Source: JANNSO01 sp964485395
Lineage (GTDB): Bacteria; Spirochaetota; Spirochaetia; Treponematales; UBA12059
Length of the DNA: 64,000 nucleotides
Direction: 5' to 3'
Assembly: GCA_964485395.1 (NCBI GenBank)
Contig: CAZAJF010000002.1
Coordinates: 124,001-188,000 of the forward strand
Shown: positions 25,979-34,144 of the stretch, one piece after another
Layout of the letters: every line of letters starts with the position of its first letter
Numbering within the stretch: position 1 is the stretch's first letter
Position numbers and translations under genes: made by a program
The notes under the pieces: generated by a model
Seen by the model: only the letters and a program-made list of their open reading frames with translations
What the model was told of the DNA's origin: nothing
Database searches by the model: none

Positions 25979-27543
25979 CAAAATACCATTCCGTTTACCA
26001 TTTTCATCATAGTGCCGCGATATTCCACAGCAAACTCATATGTTCCATAATCACGCGGAAAGCCAGATACTGTGCATGTACGGGAAGAGCAGACGATACG
26101 AATTGCAGAGCGCTTGAGAAGAAAATCCATCGCCTGATTTTCATTCATGAATATTGGGTTTTTTGCCTTTCCCCTCATATATTCAATAAAATCCCGATGA
26201 ACATCCATGCGACTTTCTTCATTTATCCAACCATACTGATATCTACTTGAGAATGGATGGTCAAGATATCCAAAAAGAGTCTTGGTTTCATAGGCTTTAT
26301 CGAATGACCTCTTATAGATTTCCAGTCTATCATTACCAAGCAGCATGCAGTCTCCATGGAGCATAGTCTGCTGTGAATGTCCTACGAATCCTTGAGGCAG
26401 ATTGGCTATTCTACCTCCGCGCGCCGACAGGAACTCTGGGTCGTTCCGGATAATGCCGCCGATGCAACCCCGGTATCCAACATCGCAGAGCGCAGCCAAT
26501 GCATAAGCCGGAGTTTGATGAAATGGAGAAACGGCATATTCTACTTGAACACCGGTAGCAATTTCGATTTTCTTTCGCGATTCAAGAGCTTCCACCAATG
26601 CTGCTTCATAACTTCCCCCCCAGTTGGGAGCATGTGTCGCGGTATGTGATAAAAGCGCTCCACCTTCTGAAACGAATTTCTTGAGAAAGGCTTCATGTGT
26701 TGCATTCGGCAGATTATTGGTATGGATGGCCAGTGAGAGGGGAATATTAAATGTTTTGTACAGATTCCACAAATGCCGGGCAGAATCGATATCCTCATCG
26801 CAATCCAGGCGCATGGTTATGGCGGCGTCATATCCAAATGGTATTTCGCTTACCACTGGAAAACAGGGAGCGCCGTCTTCCCATTTCCAATCAGCGATGT
26901 ATTTTTCTACCAAGCGCCATTCAAATGAATCAATTGAGCCTGCTGACCGATTAATCCAGAGTATATTGGAGCGTTCCTTTTCAAAGAGCGCCGTATAACT
27001 GGCATAGTTTTCACCGTTAACTGCGACATAGGCTAGTTCGGCTGATGGAGGAACTTTGATCGGTGCAGAGAGGCCCCAGACTGGATCGCTTGTACGGATC
27101 GCTCCATAACCGAGATTGTTCCATTCATCGGTAAAATCATATCGTTCCAATGATCTGGACCAACCAAGCGCACCCAATCTTTTCGCTGAGTTGGTATATT
27201 GTATCGATCCTCTACTTTCCGAAAAATTTCCAGTCGCTGTAGTATCGCTACTGCTCCATACATCTGCCGGTTCTGGCCACTCCCCATCGCATATATCTAA
27301 ATATTTTTTCAAACTGGTCGGAATTGTACCGAAAATTAGCAATTTGCGTTTTCCCGAGGACAACCAGTCAAGAATCCTATCACCGACGCTATCAGTCGGA
27401 TTGATCGCAAGTAGACACTCATGGATTGGTATTACCGAGGGAGCGATACGACATACTTGAGATTCAGTCAAGCTTCGTTGGAGGGCTGCCAAGACCAGGT
27501 CTCCAACGAATGATTCATTCCATGAATACAACACACCTATCAT
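25978..27543 (-). CDS. Polysaccharide deacetylase-like protein (NodB-fold C-terminal domain)
   Basis: A 521-residue protein. The N-terminal half (about 1-240) is unrecognised apart from a Rossmann-like opening (MIGVLYSWNESFVGDLVLAA). The second half has the NodB-type motifs: an acidic motif in AAITMRLDCDEDIDSARHLW, the zinc-binding LLSHTATHAPNWGG (H-x-x-x-H), VSPFHQTPAY, and a late histidine in TLFGYLDHPFSSRYQYGW. The family removes N- or O-acetyl groups from glycans. There is no signal peptide, so it would act in the cytoplasm or on lipid-linked intermediates. The ATG overlaps the TGA of the CapK-like gene (ATGA). The fused N-terminal region is unusual for the family. Confidence 0.75.
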   Translation of the reverse strand: MIGVLYSWNESFVGDLVLAALQRSLTESQVCRIAPSVIPIHECLLAINPTDSVGDRILDWLSSGKRKLLIFGTIPTSLKKYLDICDGEWPEPADVWSSSDTTATGNFSESRGSIQYTNSAKRLGALGWSRSLERYDFTDEWNNLGYGAIRTSDPVWGLSAPIKVPPSAELAYVAVNGENYASYTALFEKERSNILWINRSAGSIDSFEWRLVEKYIADWKWEDGAPCFPVVSEIPFGYDAAITMRLDCDEDIDSARHLWNLYKTFNIPLSLAIHTNNLPNATHEAFLKKFVSEGGALLSHTATHAPNWGGSYEAALVEALESRKKIEIATGVQVEYAVSPFHQTPAYALAALCDVGYRGCIGGIIRNDPEFLSARGGRIANLPQGFVGHSQQTMLHGDCMLLGNDRLEIYKRSFDKAYETKTLFGYLDHPFSSRYQYGWINEESRMDVHRDFIEYMRGKAKNPIFMNENQAMDFLLKRSAIRIVCSSRTCTVSGFPRDYGTYEFAVEYRGTMMKMVNGMVF

Positions 27544-28925
27544 GTAGTTACCACATGACGAAATTTTGCCCGTGTGCCGACACGTATGAGATCCTCATGT
27601 CCGACGAATTCGACTTTCATGCTGTCAGACCAATAGACTCCGATCCTGCGCGTAATTTGATCTCTATCAGCTCCCGGCTCTGGAACGATACGAAGGATCG
27701 GTTTATCGTTACGCACATCAATTTGAAATTCTTGAATGCCGCCGACTCGGTGATCAAGCATATCCTGAATGGTATGCGTCGGGTATTCAATACCGCCGAT
27801 TTTAATAATATCATGAATTCTTCCCAGTACTTCCGTTAAAAAAAAGCCATTCTGCCGTAATTCGACCTTTGCCTGATCTCCAGTGGTATAGCGTATCAAT
27901 GGCATTAGTTGATTATGAAAGCCGGTAAATACCAATTCGTGCTGGCCAGATTCCATTAGTATGCTTTCCGGCCAACCTTCTGAGTCCAGGACCTGCAGTC
28001 CACTTTTTTTGCGGTCAAGTTCATACGCCATGACCCCCAATTCGGCCAAGCCATATCGGTCTACCACCCTGCAACGGAACACGCGAGCAATCTTTTCTCG
28101 CATGTAGGGTTCAAGCAATTCTCCACTGGACTCGAACACCTTAAAAATCTTTGCATTACCGATTTTCCGTTCCACATAGCTTGCCAAAGCATATATCGTG
28201 GAGGGGTGCGCATGCACCATATACGGCCTCCGCCGTTTAAGCGTACGCAATATCTCATTTAGACCTGTATCATCGAGACGATCGAAAAATATGTTGCTTC
28301 GGTTCATGGCAAAGCACTTGAAGTCTTCCCGGGTCGGCCAGCCAGGATCGACCATATCCGGGAAACGGCAGGCAAAATGCAATTCTGATCGATATTTTTT
28401 ATTGCCGACTCTTTCTCGGGCATACAATACCGCAGCAGCAGACCAATCGGCAGCGGATTGATCATATGCGATATTGCACGACAATCCAGTAGAACCACCA
28501 GTCTTGCATAAATGATGACGAACATCTTTTATCGGTCTAGAGTAAAGGCGCGCTCCCTGTTCAAGGATTATATTTTTAGTCAGTAAAGGTATATCTTGAA
28601 GATACCTGATATCAAGATTTAATTTGGCTGGATCGAAATTTATACTTTTAAATAACTCATTATAGTATGGTACTTCTTGTGAGGCGAATGTTACAATTTT
28701 AGTTAATTTTTTTTTTGCTATTGCAAGTCTTACATCAAAATGTTTTTTATAATGGGAGCGCAATAGGTTCAATTTTATGCTGACTTGCCGTTTCTCGCTT
28801 CGTTCTGCTATCGGGTAGCCAATTTTTGCGCTAATAATACCTTTAATCATGCTGAATGGTAAGACTGAGAATAATTGTTCCAAGGTCATCAACATTGGAT
28901 GGCGTGCCGAAATATTAAATTTCAT
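27540..28925 (-). CDS. CapK/PaaK-like adenylate-forming enzyme
   Basis: About 461 residues. HHLCKTGGSTGLSCNIAYDQ is the phosphate-binding T-G-G-S-T-G loop of the phenylacetate-CoA ligase/CapK group. VVDRYGLAELGVMAYEL is the adenine-binding Y-G-L-A-E motif, and LMPLIRYTTGDQAKVELRQN is the R-Y-x-x-G-D motif. Members in capsule loci (CapK) are thought to activate small acyl groups or amino acids for decoration of surface sugars, but the substrate is rarely known. The ATG at 28925 overlaps the Wzt gene end by 11 bases. An ATG at 28949 is also possible; neither has a clear ribosome site. Confidence 0.78.
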   Translation of the reverse strand: MKFNISARHPMLMTLEQLFSVLPFSMIKGIISAKIGYPIAERSEKRQVSIKLNLLRSHYKKHFDVRLAIAKKKLTKIVTFASQEVPYYNELFKSINFDPAKLNLDIRYLQDIPLLTKNIILEQGARLYSRPIKDVRHHLCKTGGSTGLSCNIAYDQSAADWSAAAVLYARERVGNKKYRSELHFACRFPDMVDPGWPTREDFKCFAMNRSNIFFDRLDDTGLNEILRTLKRRRPYMVHAHPSTIYALASYVERKIGNAKIFKVFESSGELLEPYMREKIARVFRCRVVDRYGLAELGVMAYELDRKKSGLQVLDSEGWPESILMESGQHELVFTGFHNQLMPLIRYTTGDQAKVELRQNGFFLTEVLGRIHDIIKIGGIEYPTHTIQDMLDHRVGGIQEFQIDVRNDKPILRIVPEPGADRDQITRRIGVYWSDSMKVEFVGHEDLIRVGTRAKFRHVVTT

Positions 28926-29643
28926 TGTTTTCGTATGCCTGCAGTACATCCTGCGGGTTCCCTCTGCCGTGGATATGTCCGTCCTTCAACCAGATTGCTT
29001 CGTCACAAAAATTACGAATCGTAGTAGGACTATGACTTACGATGACAATGGTCTTCCCTGAATCCTGTAGTTCCTTGATACGGGCCAGGCATTTTTGCTG
29101 AAACGGGGCATCTCCGACTGCAAGTATTTCATCCACAAGCAGAATTTCGGCATCCACGCTGATCGCAACGGCAAATGCCAGGCGCATATACATGCCGGAC
29201 GAATATGTACGGATTGGATTATCTATATATTCATGCAACTCTGAAAAATCTATGATACTCTTGATTCTGGCTTCTATTTCGTCCTGAGATAGTCCGAACA
29301 CCGAAGCACTATTAAAAATATTCTCTCTTCCGGAATATTCCGGATGGAACCCTGCGCCAAGTTCAAGCAAGCTGGAAACTTTTCCGCGTATATAAATATC
29401 ACCCGCATCTGGATATATGATTCCCGTCAGCAACTTCAAGAACGTGCTTTTGCCGGAACCGTTTGCGCCTATCAAACCTATCGTTCGACCCCAATCAATT
29501 TCAAGGTCAATATCTTCGAGAACCCGGTGTTCTGTATATCGAGTCCTATGAAAGAGGAGGTGATCCTTTAGTGATAAACTTTTATCATGGTAAACCCTGT
29601 AACTCTTGAAAAGCCCTTGTACTTCAATCGCAAAATTAGTCAT
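28915..29643 (-). CDS. wzt: Polysaccharide ABC exporter, ATP-binding subunit (Wzt/KpsT/TagH type)
   Basis: This 242-residue ATPase has Walker A LIGANGSGKSTFLKLLTGII, the family-specific SLLELGAGFHPEYSGRENIF stretch, signature RTYSSGMYMRLAFAVAI and Walker B EILLVDEILAVGD. These blocks place it with the O-antigen/teichoic-acid/capsule exporters. It ends soon after the nucleotide-binding domain and lacks the C-terminal carbohydrate-binding domain of O9a-type Wzt. The ATG at 29643 follows the stop of the small membrane protein by one base and has GGTGG upstream; the GTG at 29655 is less likely. With Wzm it would move an undecaprenyl-linked polysaccharide across the inner membrane. Confidence 0.92.
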   Translation of the reverse strand: MTNFAIEVQGLFKSYRVYHDKSLSLKDHLLFHRTRYTEHRVLEDIDLEIDWGRTIGLIGANGSGKSTFLKLLTGIIYPDAGDIYIRGKVSSLLELGAGFHPEYSGRENIFNSASVFGLSQDEIEARIKSIIDFSELHEYIDNPIRTYSSGMYMRLAFAVAISVDAEILLVDEILAVGDAPFQQKCLARIKELQDSGKTIVIVSHSPTTIRNFCDEAIWLKDGHIHGRGNPQDVLQAYENNEI

Positions 29644-29644
29644 A

Positions 29645-30109
29645 TTAATTACCACCGTTCACTGTCAGCAAAATATGGTGCGGTCTATTTCCTTGTGCCT
29701 GCATCCAATATTGCCCTTCTTTCACAAGATCTATATCCACCCGGTAGGAGCCTGGATGATCCGGAACAGTAAACGTTATTGATTGGCTGATATTTCCATG
29801 GACAGGTAATGCTATTGCAAACCGGGGAAGTTCAGTGACAAGAATGTTTTTTGTTGAGAATATTCGCCCGCTCAAAAAAAATCCAGAGCCTTCATTATAT
29901 TCAATTCCTGATTTATTCTTTGCTGCTATGACCAGTTCGATCGTTTGCCCTTTTTCCGCTGATATTTTTCGAATAGCGTGCCATTCAACATAGCGATTCG
30001 ACTGCTGGTAAATATACGTGCTCAAAACAAGCACGAACCCTAAAATAACCAAGACAAACTTATATCGTGTGTTCCAGAGGGAGCGCTTAGCACTGAAATG
30101 ATACTGCAT
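29645..30109 (-). CDS. Small membrane-anchored beta-sandwich protein between Wzm and Wzt
   Basis: The 154-residue protein has an N-terminal hydrophobic segment (about 18-36, FVLVILGFVLVLSTYIY) after a basic stretch, so it is probably anchored with the rest outside the cytoplasm. The remainder is beta-rich: FFLSGRIFSTKNILVTELP, FTVPDHPGSYRVDIDLVKEG and QYWMQAQGN. The PG-x-Y...D-L-V-x-E-G-x-x-W pattern is that of a small beta-sandwich seen attached to glycan enzymes. It ends one base before Wzt and starts directly after the Wzm stop. A role in glycan recognition during ABC export is an inference from position. No enzyme motif is visible. Confidence 0.65.
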   Translation of the reverse strand: MQYHFSAKRSLWNTRYKFVLVILGFVLVLSTYIYQQSNRYVEWHAIRKISAEKGQTIELVIAAKNKSGIEYNEGSGFFLSGRIFSTKNILVTELPRFAIALPVHGNISQSITFTVPDHPGSYRVDIDLVKEGQYWMQAQGNRPHHILLTVNGGN

Positions 30110-30895
30110 TTACAGCTCCTCCGCAAAACGTCTCTGCAGCGACATGAATATTCCGTACCCCAATAATAAAATAAAGATTGCAAATAAAAAGATATATACA
30201 AGCCCGTACATGTCGGGACTTCGACCGAAGATAATAATCCTCTGATAAGCGGTAATTATCGGAAACATCGGATTTAACTTAAGCCAGTGATACATTGACC
30301 ACGGGATCATATCCTCACTATAAATCATGGGAGTTATATACATCCACGCCATCAGCATTACATTGATTATATGCTCGATATCGCGAAAATACACGAACAG
30401 CGAGGACAGGATGAAAACCGCCCCGAGATTGAGCATCCATTGTATGATCACCAATAATGGCAAGTATAAGTAATATTTATTGGGAACATATCCTGATATC
30501 CAGGCCACAGGAAACAAAATGCAAAAAACTAGCAGCATATTTATTACATTGCCCGTTACGGAAGAAATAGGAAGTATGGATCTAGGGAAATATATTTTTT
30601 TTACAAGGTTACTGTTCGCGACGATGATACCAGAACCCATAATGAGCGAGTTGGCGAAACACGACCAGGTTGTAAGACCTGCAAAAAGAAATACAGTATA
30701 GTTTGCACCTGGAATTTTTACCTTCATTATATACTTGAAGGCAAAGGAGTACACAATGAGTTGCAACAGTGGATTGATAAACGCCCAGAGAAACCCCAAT
30801 ACAGAGCCTTTATATCTCGCTCGCAATTCTTTGGATACCGTGATCCTAAGCATTTCTTTATATTTCAACAACATGTTAAGTTCTTGAAGTATCAT
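30110..30895 (-). CDS. wzm: Polysaccharide ABC exporter, permease subunit (Wzm/KpsM/TagG type)
   Basis: A 261-residue ABC-2-type membrane protein with about six hydrophobic segments. The N-terminus LRITVSKELRARYKGSVLGF followed by LWAFINPLLQLIVYSFAF is the characteristic opening of Wzm/TagG permeases. Later segments include MLMAWMYITPMIYSEDMIPW, also conserved in the family. It forms the channel for export of a lipid-linked polysaccharide with the ATPase downstream. Its ATG overlaps the TAA of the glycosyltransferase upstream (TAATG). The pair gives this locus its own export route, separate from the Wzx flippase at 43264. Confidence 0.93.
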   Translation of the reverse strand: MILQELNMLLKYKEMLRITVSKELRARYKGSVLGFLWAFINPLLQLIVYSFAFKYIMKVKIPGANYTVFLFAGLTTWSCFANSLIMGSGIIVANSNLVKKIYFPRSILPISSVTGNVINMLLVFCILFPVAWISGYVPNKYYLYLPLLVIIQWMLNLGAVFILSSLFVYFRDIEHIINVMLMAWMYITPMIYSEDMIPWSMYHWLKLNPMFPIITAYQRIIIFGRSPDMYGLVYIFLFAIFILLLGYGIFMSLQRRFAEEL

Positions 30896-32028
30896 TATTC
30901 TTTCCCTTTGCTCTGCTTTAGCAGAATCTTTCGATATTCCGCAGCATACTTGGCGGACATTCTAACTCCTGTAAAAAACTTCAGATAACGTTCTCTTGCA
31001 GCTATGGAGAATTTATGATGCAAAGCGGTATCTTTCAACAACAGCATCATCGCCTGGGACAATGCCTCCGGATCCGCTGCCTTTACGACGATTCCCGTCT
31101 CTCCATCCAAATTAATAAAACTTGTTCCGGTTCCGAGTTCGCAGGAAATCATGGGTTTAGATGCCATCGCAGCTTCAACAAGAACCAGACCAAAAGCTTC
31201 CGAACGGAGGTGTGAGGGGAGTACAAATGCATAGGATGCATTTAGAACTTCTGTTTTCTGGAGATCATCAAGAGCCCCTAAAAAGACCACATTCCGCGCT
31301 CCAACTTCTTCAGCCAAAGCCATTAACCTAGGTTTTTCTTCTCCATCTCCGATGAGCAGGATCGGAACCGGAACGTCAGGAGCTGCACGAATCAAGTACT
31401 CAAGCCCTTTGTAGTATCGAAATGCTCCGATAAAACAAAAAAATCGCCCATATTTTTCCTGGTATGCAGAAATAGAATCGGCTTCAACGCTAGGAACATC
31501 CTCTTCATTTATACCAAGTTCTATAATTTGTGTTTTATTTTTCCATTTATTCAAAGTGTCACTGGATTGCAAGAGATTATTACTTGTGACAAAAATCTTT
31601 TCTGCTTTGCCAAAGATTTGCCGCATTAATGGAAAATAAAGCTTCTTGGTTATTCTCTGCCGTACTATGTCGCTATGATACGTAATAATCAGAGGCTTCC
31701 CATGTCCGAAAATATAATATACAAGATCCGCAAAAGGCCACGGATAGTGAATATTTATTAAATCTGCTTTTTGTGCCTCGCGATTGAAAACAGAAAACGC
31801 AGGGATGCTAAAAGGGCTCGAGGCAACTTCGAGATAAGTAGGACACCGAACAACCCTTATTCCGTCAAATTCTGTTTCTTGAACTTCCTTGACATCCGAT
31901 GATAATGAAATTACTGTAGATTCGATACCAAGAGGCAAACACCCTTTCGAAATATCATAAATAACCCTAGAGACCCCAGCAAAACTGTCTGGAAGAAATG
32001 TTTTATAAAAATGTAAAACTTTTATCAC
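30895..32028 (-). CDS. Glycosyltransferase family 4
   Basis: The 377-residue protein begins IKVLHFYKTFLPDSFAGVSR, the usual GT4 opening (Y/F-x-P...G-G/V loop). LINIHYPWPFADLVYY and LIITYHSDIVRQ match the acceptor-domain H-x-H/Y-H region. The donor domain has FCFIGAFRYYKGLEYLIRAA, LIGDGEEKPRLMALAEEVGA, VFLGALDD and FVLPSHLRSEAFGLVLVEAA (E-x7-E motif), which are strong GT4 marks related to mannosyl/GlcNAc transferases. It lies ten bases after the polyprenyl sugar transferase stop and overlaps wzm by one base. It probably adds an early sugar of the ABC-exported polymer. Confidence 0.87.
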   Translation of the reverse strand: MIKVLHFYKTFLPDSFAGVSRVIYDISKGCLPLGIESTVISLSSDVKEVQETEFDGIRVVRCPTYLEVASSPFSIPAFSVFNREAQKADLINIHYPWPFADLVYYIFGHGKPLIITYHSDIVRQRITKKLYFPLMRQIFGKAEKIFVTSNNLLQSSDTLNKWKNKTQIIELGINEEDVPSVEADSISAYQEKYGRFFCFIGAFRYYKGLEYLIRAAPDVPVPILLIGDGEEKPRLMALAEEVGARNVVFLGALDDLQKTEVLNASYAFVLPSHLRSEAFGLVLVEAAMASKPMISCELGTGTSFINLDGETGIVVKAADPEALSQAMMLLLKDTALHHKFSIAARERYLKFFTGVRMSAKYAAEYRKILLKQSKGKE

Positions 32029-32038
32029 AATATTTCAA

Positions 32039-33430
32039 TTATCTCCCTGCCCTACTTAAAACTATACCTATGGTTTTTATCATGATTTTTATATCCAGAT
32101 ATAGTGATCTATTTTTAATATAATAAAAATCATACTGTACTTTCTTAAAGGTATCTTTAACAGTCGCTGAATGGTATTCTCCACAAACTTGATCCCATCC
32201 TGTCAACCCTGGTTTTACCAATAGACGTTGCCGATAAAACGGAACTTGCTTTATAAAATTATCTATCAATTCTGGTCGTTCAGGCCGCGGGCCTACAAAA
32301 CTCATCTCTCCGAACAAAATATTGATTAGTTGAGGTAGTTCGTCTAATCTGCTCTGTCGTAAAAACTTTCCTATTGCTGTTATCCTACCATCATTCTCTT
32401 TGGTAATGCTTCCATCATTGCAATCAGTCCGCATCGTCCTGAACTTAATGATGCTGAATTCCTTCCCTAATAGCCCAGAGCGAGTTTGTCGGTAAAAAAC
32501 CGGCCCCTTACCGCTCAATCGAACTGTTAAGGCAATAAATGGCCATACCATGATTGTCATTACCAATGCTGTGAAACTAATTATAATATCGGAAAAACGT
32601 TTAAAATAATCATACATGAACATTTTTTTTAACTGTACATGCTCAAGGAACCATATTTGGCTTATGGCATCCAAGGGGATGCGACGCATCACCACTTCAT
32701 AGAATTCAGCCATAGTAACGTATCTTACCCCTGTATGCAAATTATTGAATAATGTATCGATTATTTTTGTATCTGCAGCAATATAGGGACTGATAACCAC
32801 CGTATCAACTATTCTAGTATTAAGAGCTTTATCAAATTCTTCAAGATTATATATAAATGGAATGTCATCAAATGCAGTCTCTGGAACTTTCTCGATTCCA
32901 GGGTATATTATTGAAAATTTCATATTAAATGCAAATCGTATTTTTTTATCAGAAAATATTTCCACCAGCAATGGATGCCAACCTAAAAAAGCTAATCGAA
33001 TCGAAGGGTACAAAGAACGAAAAAATTTTGCTGCTAGACTCCTCCAAGCCAAGAATAACACGAAGTACATGGCATTAAATATAATAAAAATTGTTTTTGG
33101 CATAAAATTCGGATCTGCTTTTAAGTACAATACAGAAATACTTAACAGGGAAGCAATAAAAAAAGCCTGTACCGTTTTTTGCACTAGTTCTGTAAATCTG
33201 TTTCCTTCCTGCAATGAATACAAATCATGTATATAAAAAATAAAAGAATAAATGGCTGCCATAAAAAGCAGCTTTATATCCCAAATAACGACAGAACTAG
33301 TGTCATTGATTCCTTTTGTCAATTTACGGATAAGGCTAGCGCAAGCAAATGACAATATAAATAATCCAATATCGGAAGTAAACATTAATATCTTTTTGGA
33401 ATATGGAACAGAGGAGATCCTAATGTTCAT
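32039..33430 (-). CDS. Polyprenyl glycosylphosphotransferase (initiating sugar-phosphate transferase, WbaP-like)
   Basis: A 463-residue protein with four N-terminal membrane segments (for example ILMFTSDIGLFILSFACASL), a middle Rossmann-like region, a fifth hydrophobic segment (about 285-310) and the C-terminal catalytic domain. The latter shows KGPVFYRQTRSGLLGKEFSI, IKFRTM, RLDELPQLINILFGEMSFVG, PRPERPEL and YRQRLLVKPGLTGWDQV. These are the bacterial sugar transferase (PHPT) motifs, with the P-R-P-E-R-P and D-E-L-P-Q catalytic stretches. It transfers a hexose-1-phosphate to undecaprenyl phosphate and starts repeat-unit synthesis. It is the first gene after the dead IS30 element and probably heads the ABC-export locus. 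Confidence 0.92.
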   Translation of the reverse strand: MNIRISSVPYSKKILMFTSDIGLFILSFACASLIRKLTKGINDTSSVVIWDIKLLFMAAIYSFIFYIHDLYSLQEGNRFTELVQKTVQAFFIASLLSISVLYLKADPNFMPKTIFIIFNAMYFVLFLAWRSLAAKFFRSLYPSIRLAFLGWHPLLVEIFSDKKIRFAFNMKFSIIYPGIEKVPETAFDDIPFIYNLEEFDKALNTRIVDTVVISPYIAADTKIIDTLFNNLHTGVRYVTMAEFYEVVMRRIPLDAISQIWFLEHVQLKKMFMYDYFKRFSDIIISFTALVMTIMVWPFIALTVRLSGKGPVFYRQTRSGLLGKEFSIIKFRTMRTDCNDGSITKENDGRITAIGKFLRQSRLDELPQLINILFGEMSFVGPRPERPELIDNFIKQVPFYRQRLLVKPGLTGWDQVCGEYHSATVKDTFKKVQYDFYYIKNRSLYLDIKIMIKTIGIVLSRAGR

Positions 33431-33605
33431 GATTATTACTCACAGTCTATTTCCTTTAGAGGGGCCAATCCAAATCTGAAGTGAAAATAAATTTGGAAAG
33501 AAACTGCGTCATAGAGTCTATAATACATCACATAAGCTGAACAGCATATTATATAGGCAGAGTGCATGTAAAAAAAGCAGCATGAGTGAAAAGAAATAAC
33601 GTTCA

Positions 33606-34075
33606 GGAGATTGCGAAGGTGATACTGTAGAAAGATGTGAGAACTAAGTTGGTACCTTTGCTGACCGAAAATCGAAGCACGTTATTGCCTTCCTGTTTAA
33701 GCGAAAATTGCTTCAAACCTTGTTCAACAAGCCAACAAAACCTGTGATCAGATATCTGCTAAAATGAATAAAACTATTACAGCAGAGAACGGAAAAGCAT
33801 TTAATCAGCATTGCATATTTCTTCGAAAGTAGAAGCAAAAATTTTTCACAAATCCGTATTATTCTTGGGAACTTGACGTAACGAGCGTACCAATGGACAA
33901 TTACAGCAATACCTACCGATAAAACAGCCACTTGATGATATCACGCATCGTTGGCTTGTTTCATTTATCGAAAAATTTAATAATAGACTGTGGAAATCAT
34001 TAGGCTACAAGATTCCATAAGAGTTTTTCTTTAAGCGACTTTTCGCTCTTCGGATTTGAAATGGGGTAAACTTAT
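33606..34075 (+). mobile_element. Decayed IS30-family transposase (C-terminal part)
   Basis: The plus strand carries fragments in several frames that together match the IS30 DDE domain: SGDCEGDTVERCEN, then (after a stop) VGTFADRKSKHVIAFLFK, TITAENGKAFNQH, FFTNPYYSWEL, and NERTNGQLQQYLPIKQPLDD followed by FIEKFNNRLWKSLGYKIP. These correspond to the family patterns G-x-x-E-G-D-T-V...D-R-K-S, T-x-D-N-G-K-E-F, P-Y-x-S-W-E-R-G-x-N-E-x-x-N-G-x-x-R-Q-Y-x-P and L-N-x-R-P-R-K-x-L-G-x-x-T-P. At least four frame changes and stops are present, and the second acidic residue is Glu instead of Asp. No terminal inverted repeats were found. This is the only plus-strand coding trace, and it fills the gap between the two polysaccharide loci. 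Confidence 0.85.
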
Positions 34076-34144
34076 AATACAATAAAAATGCTAAGATGTT
34101 GTTATAATTCAAGAGAGCATTTTATTTTGATAAACCAATTTAGA

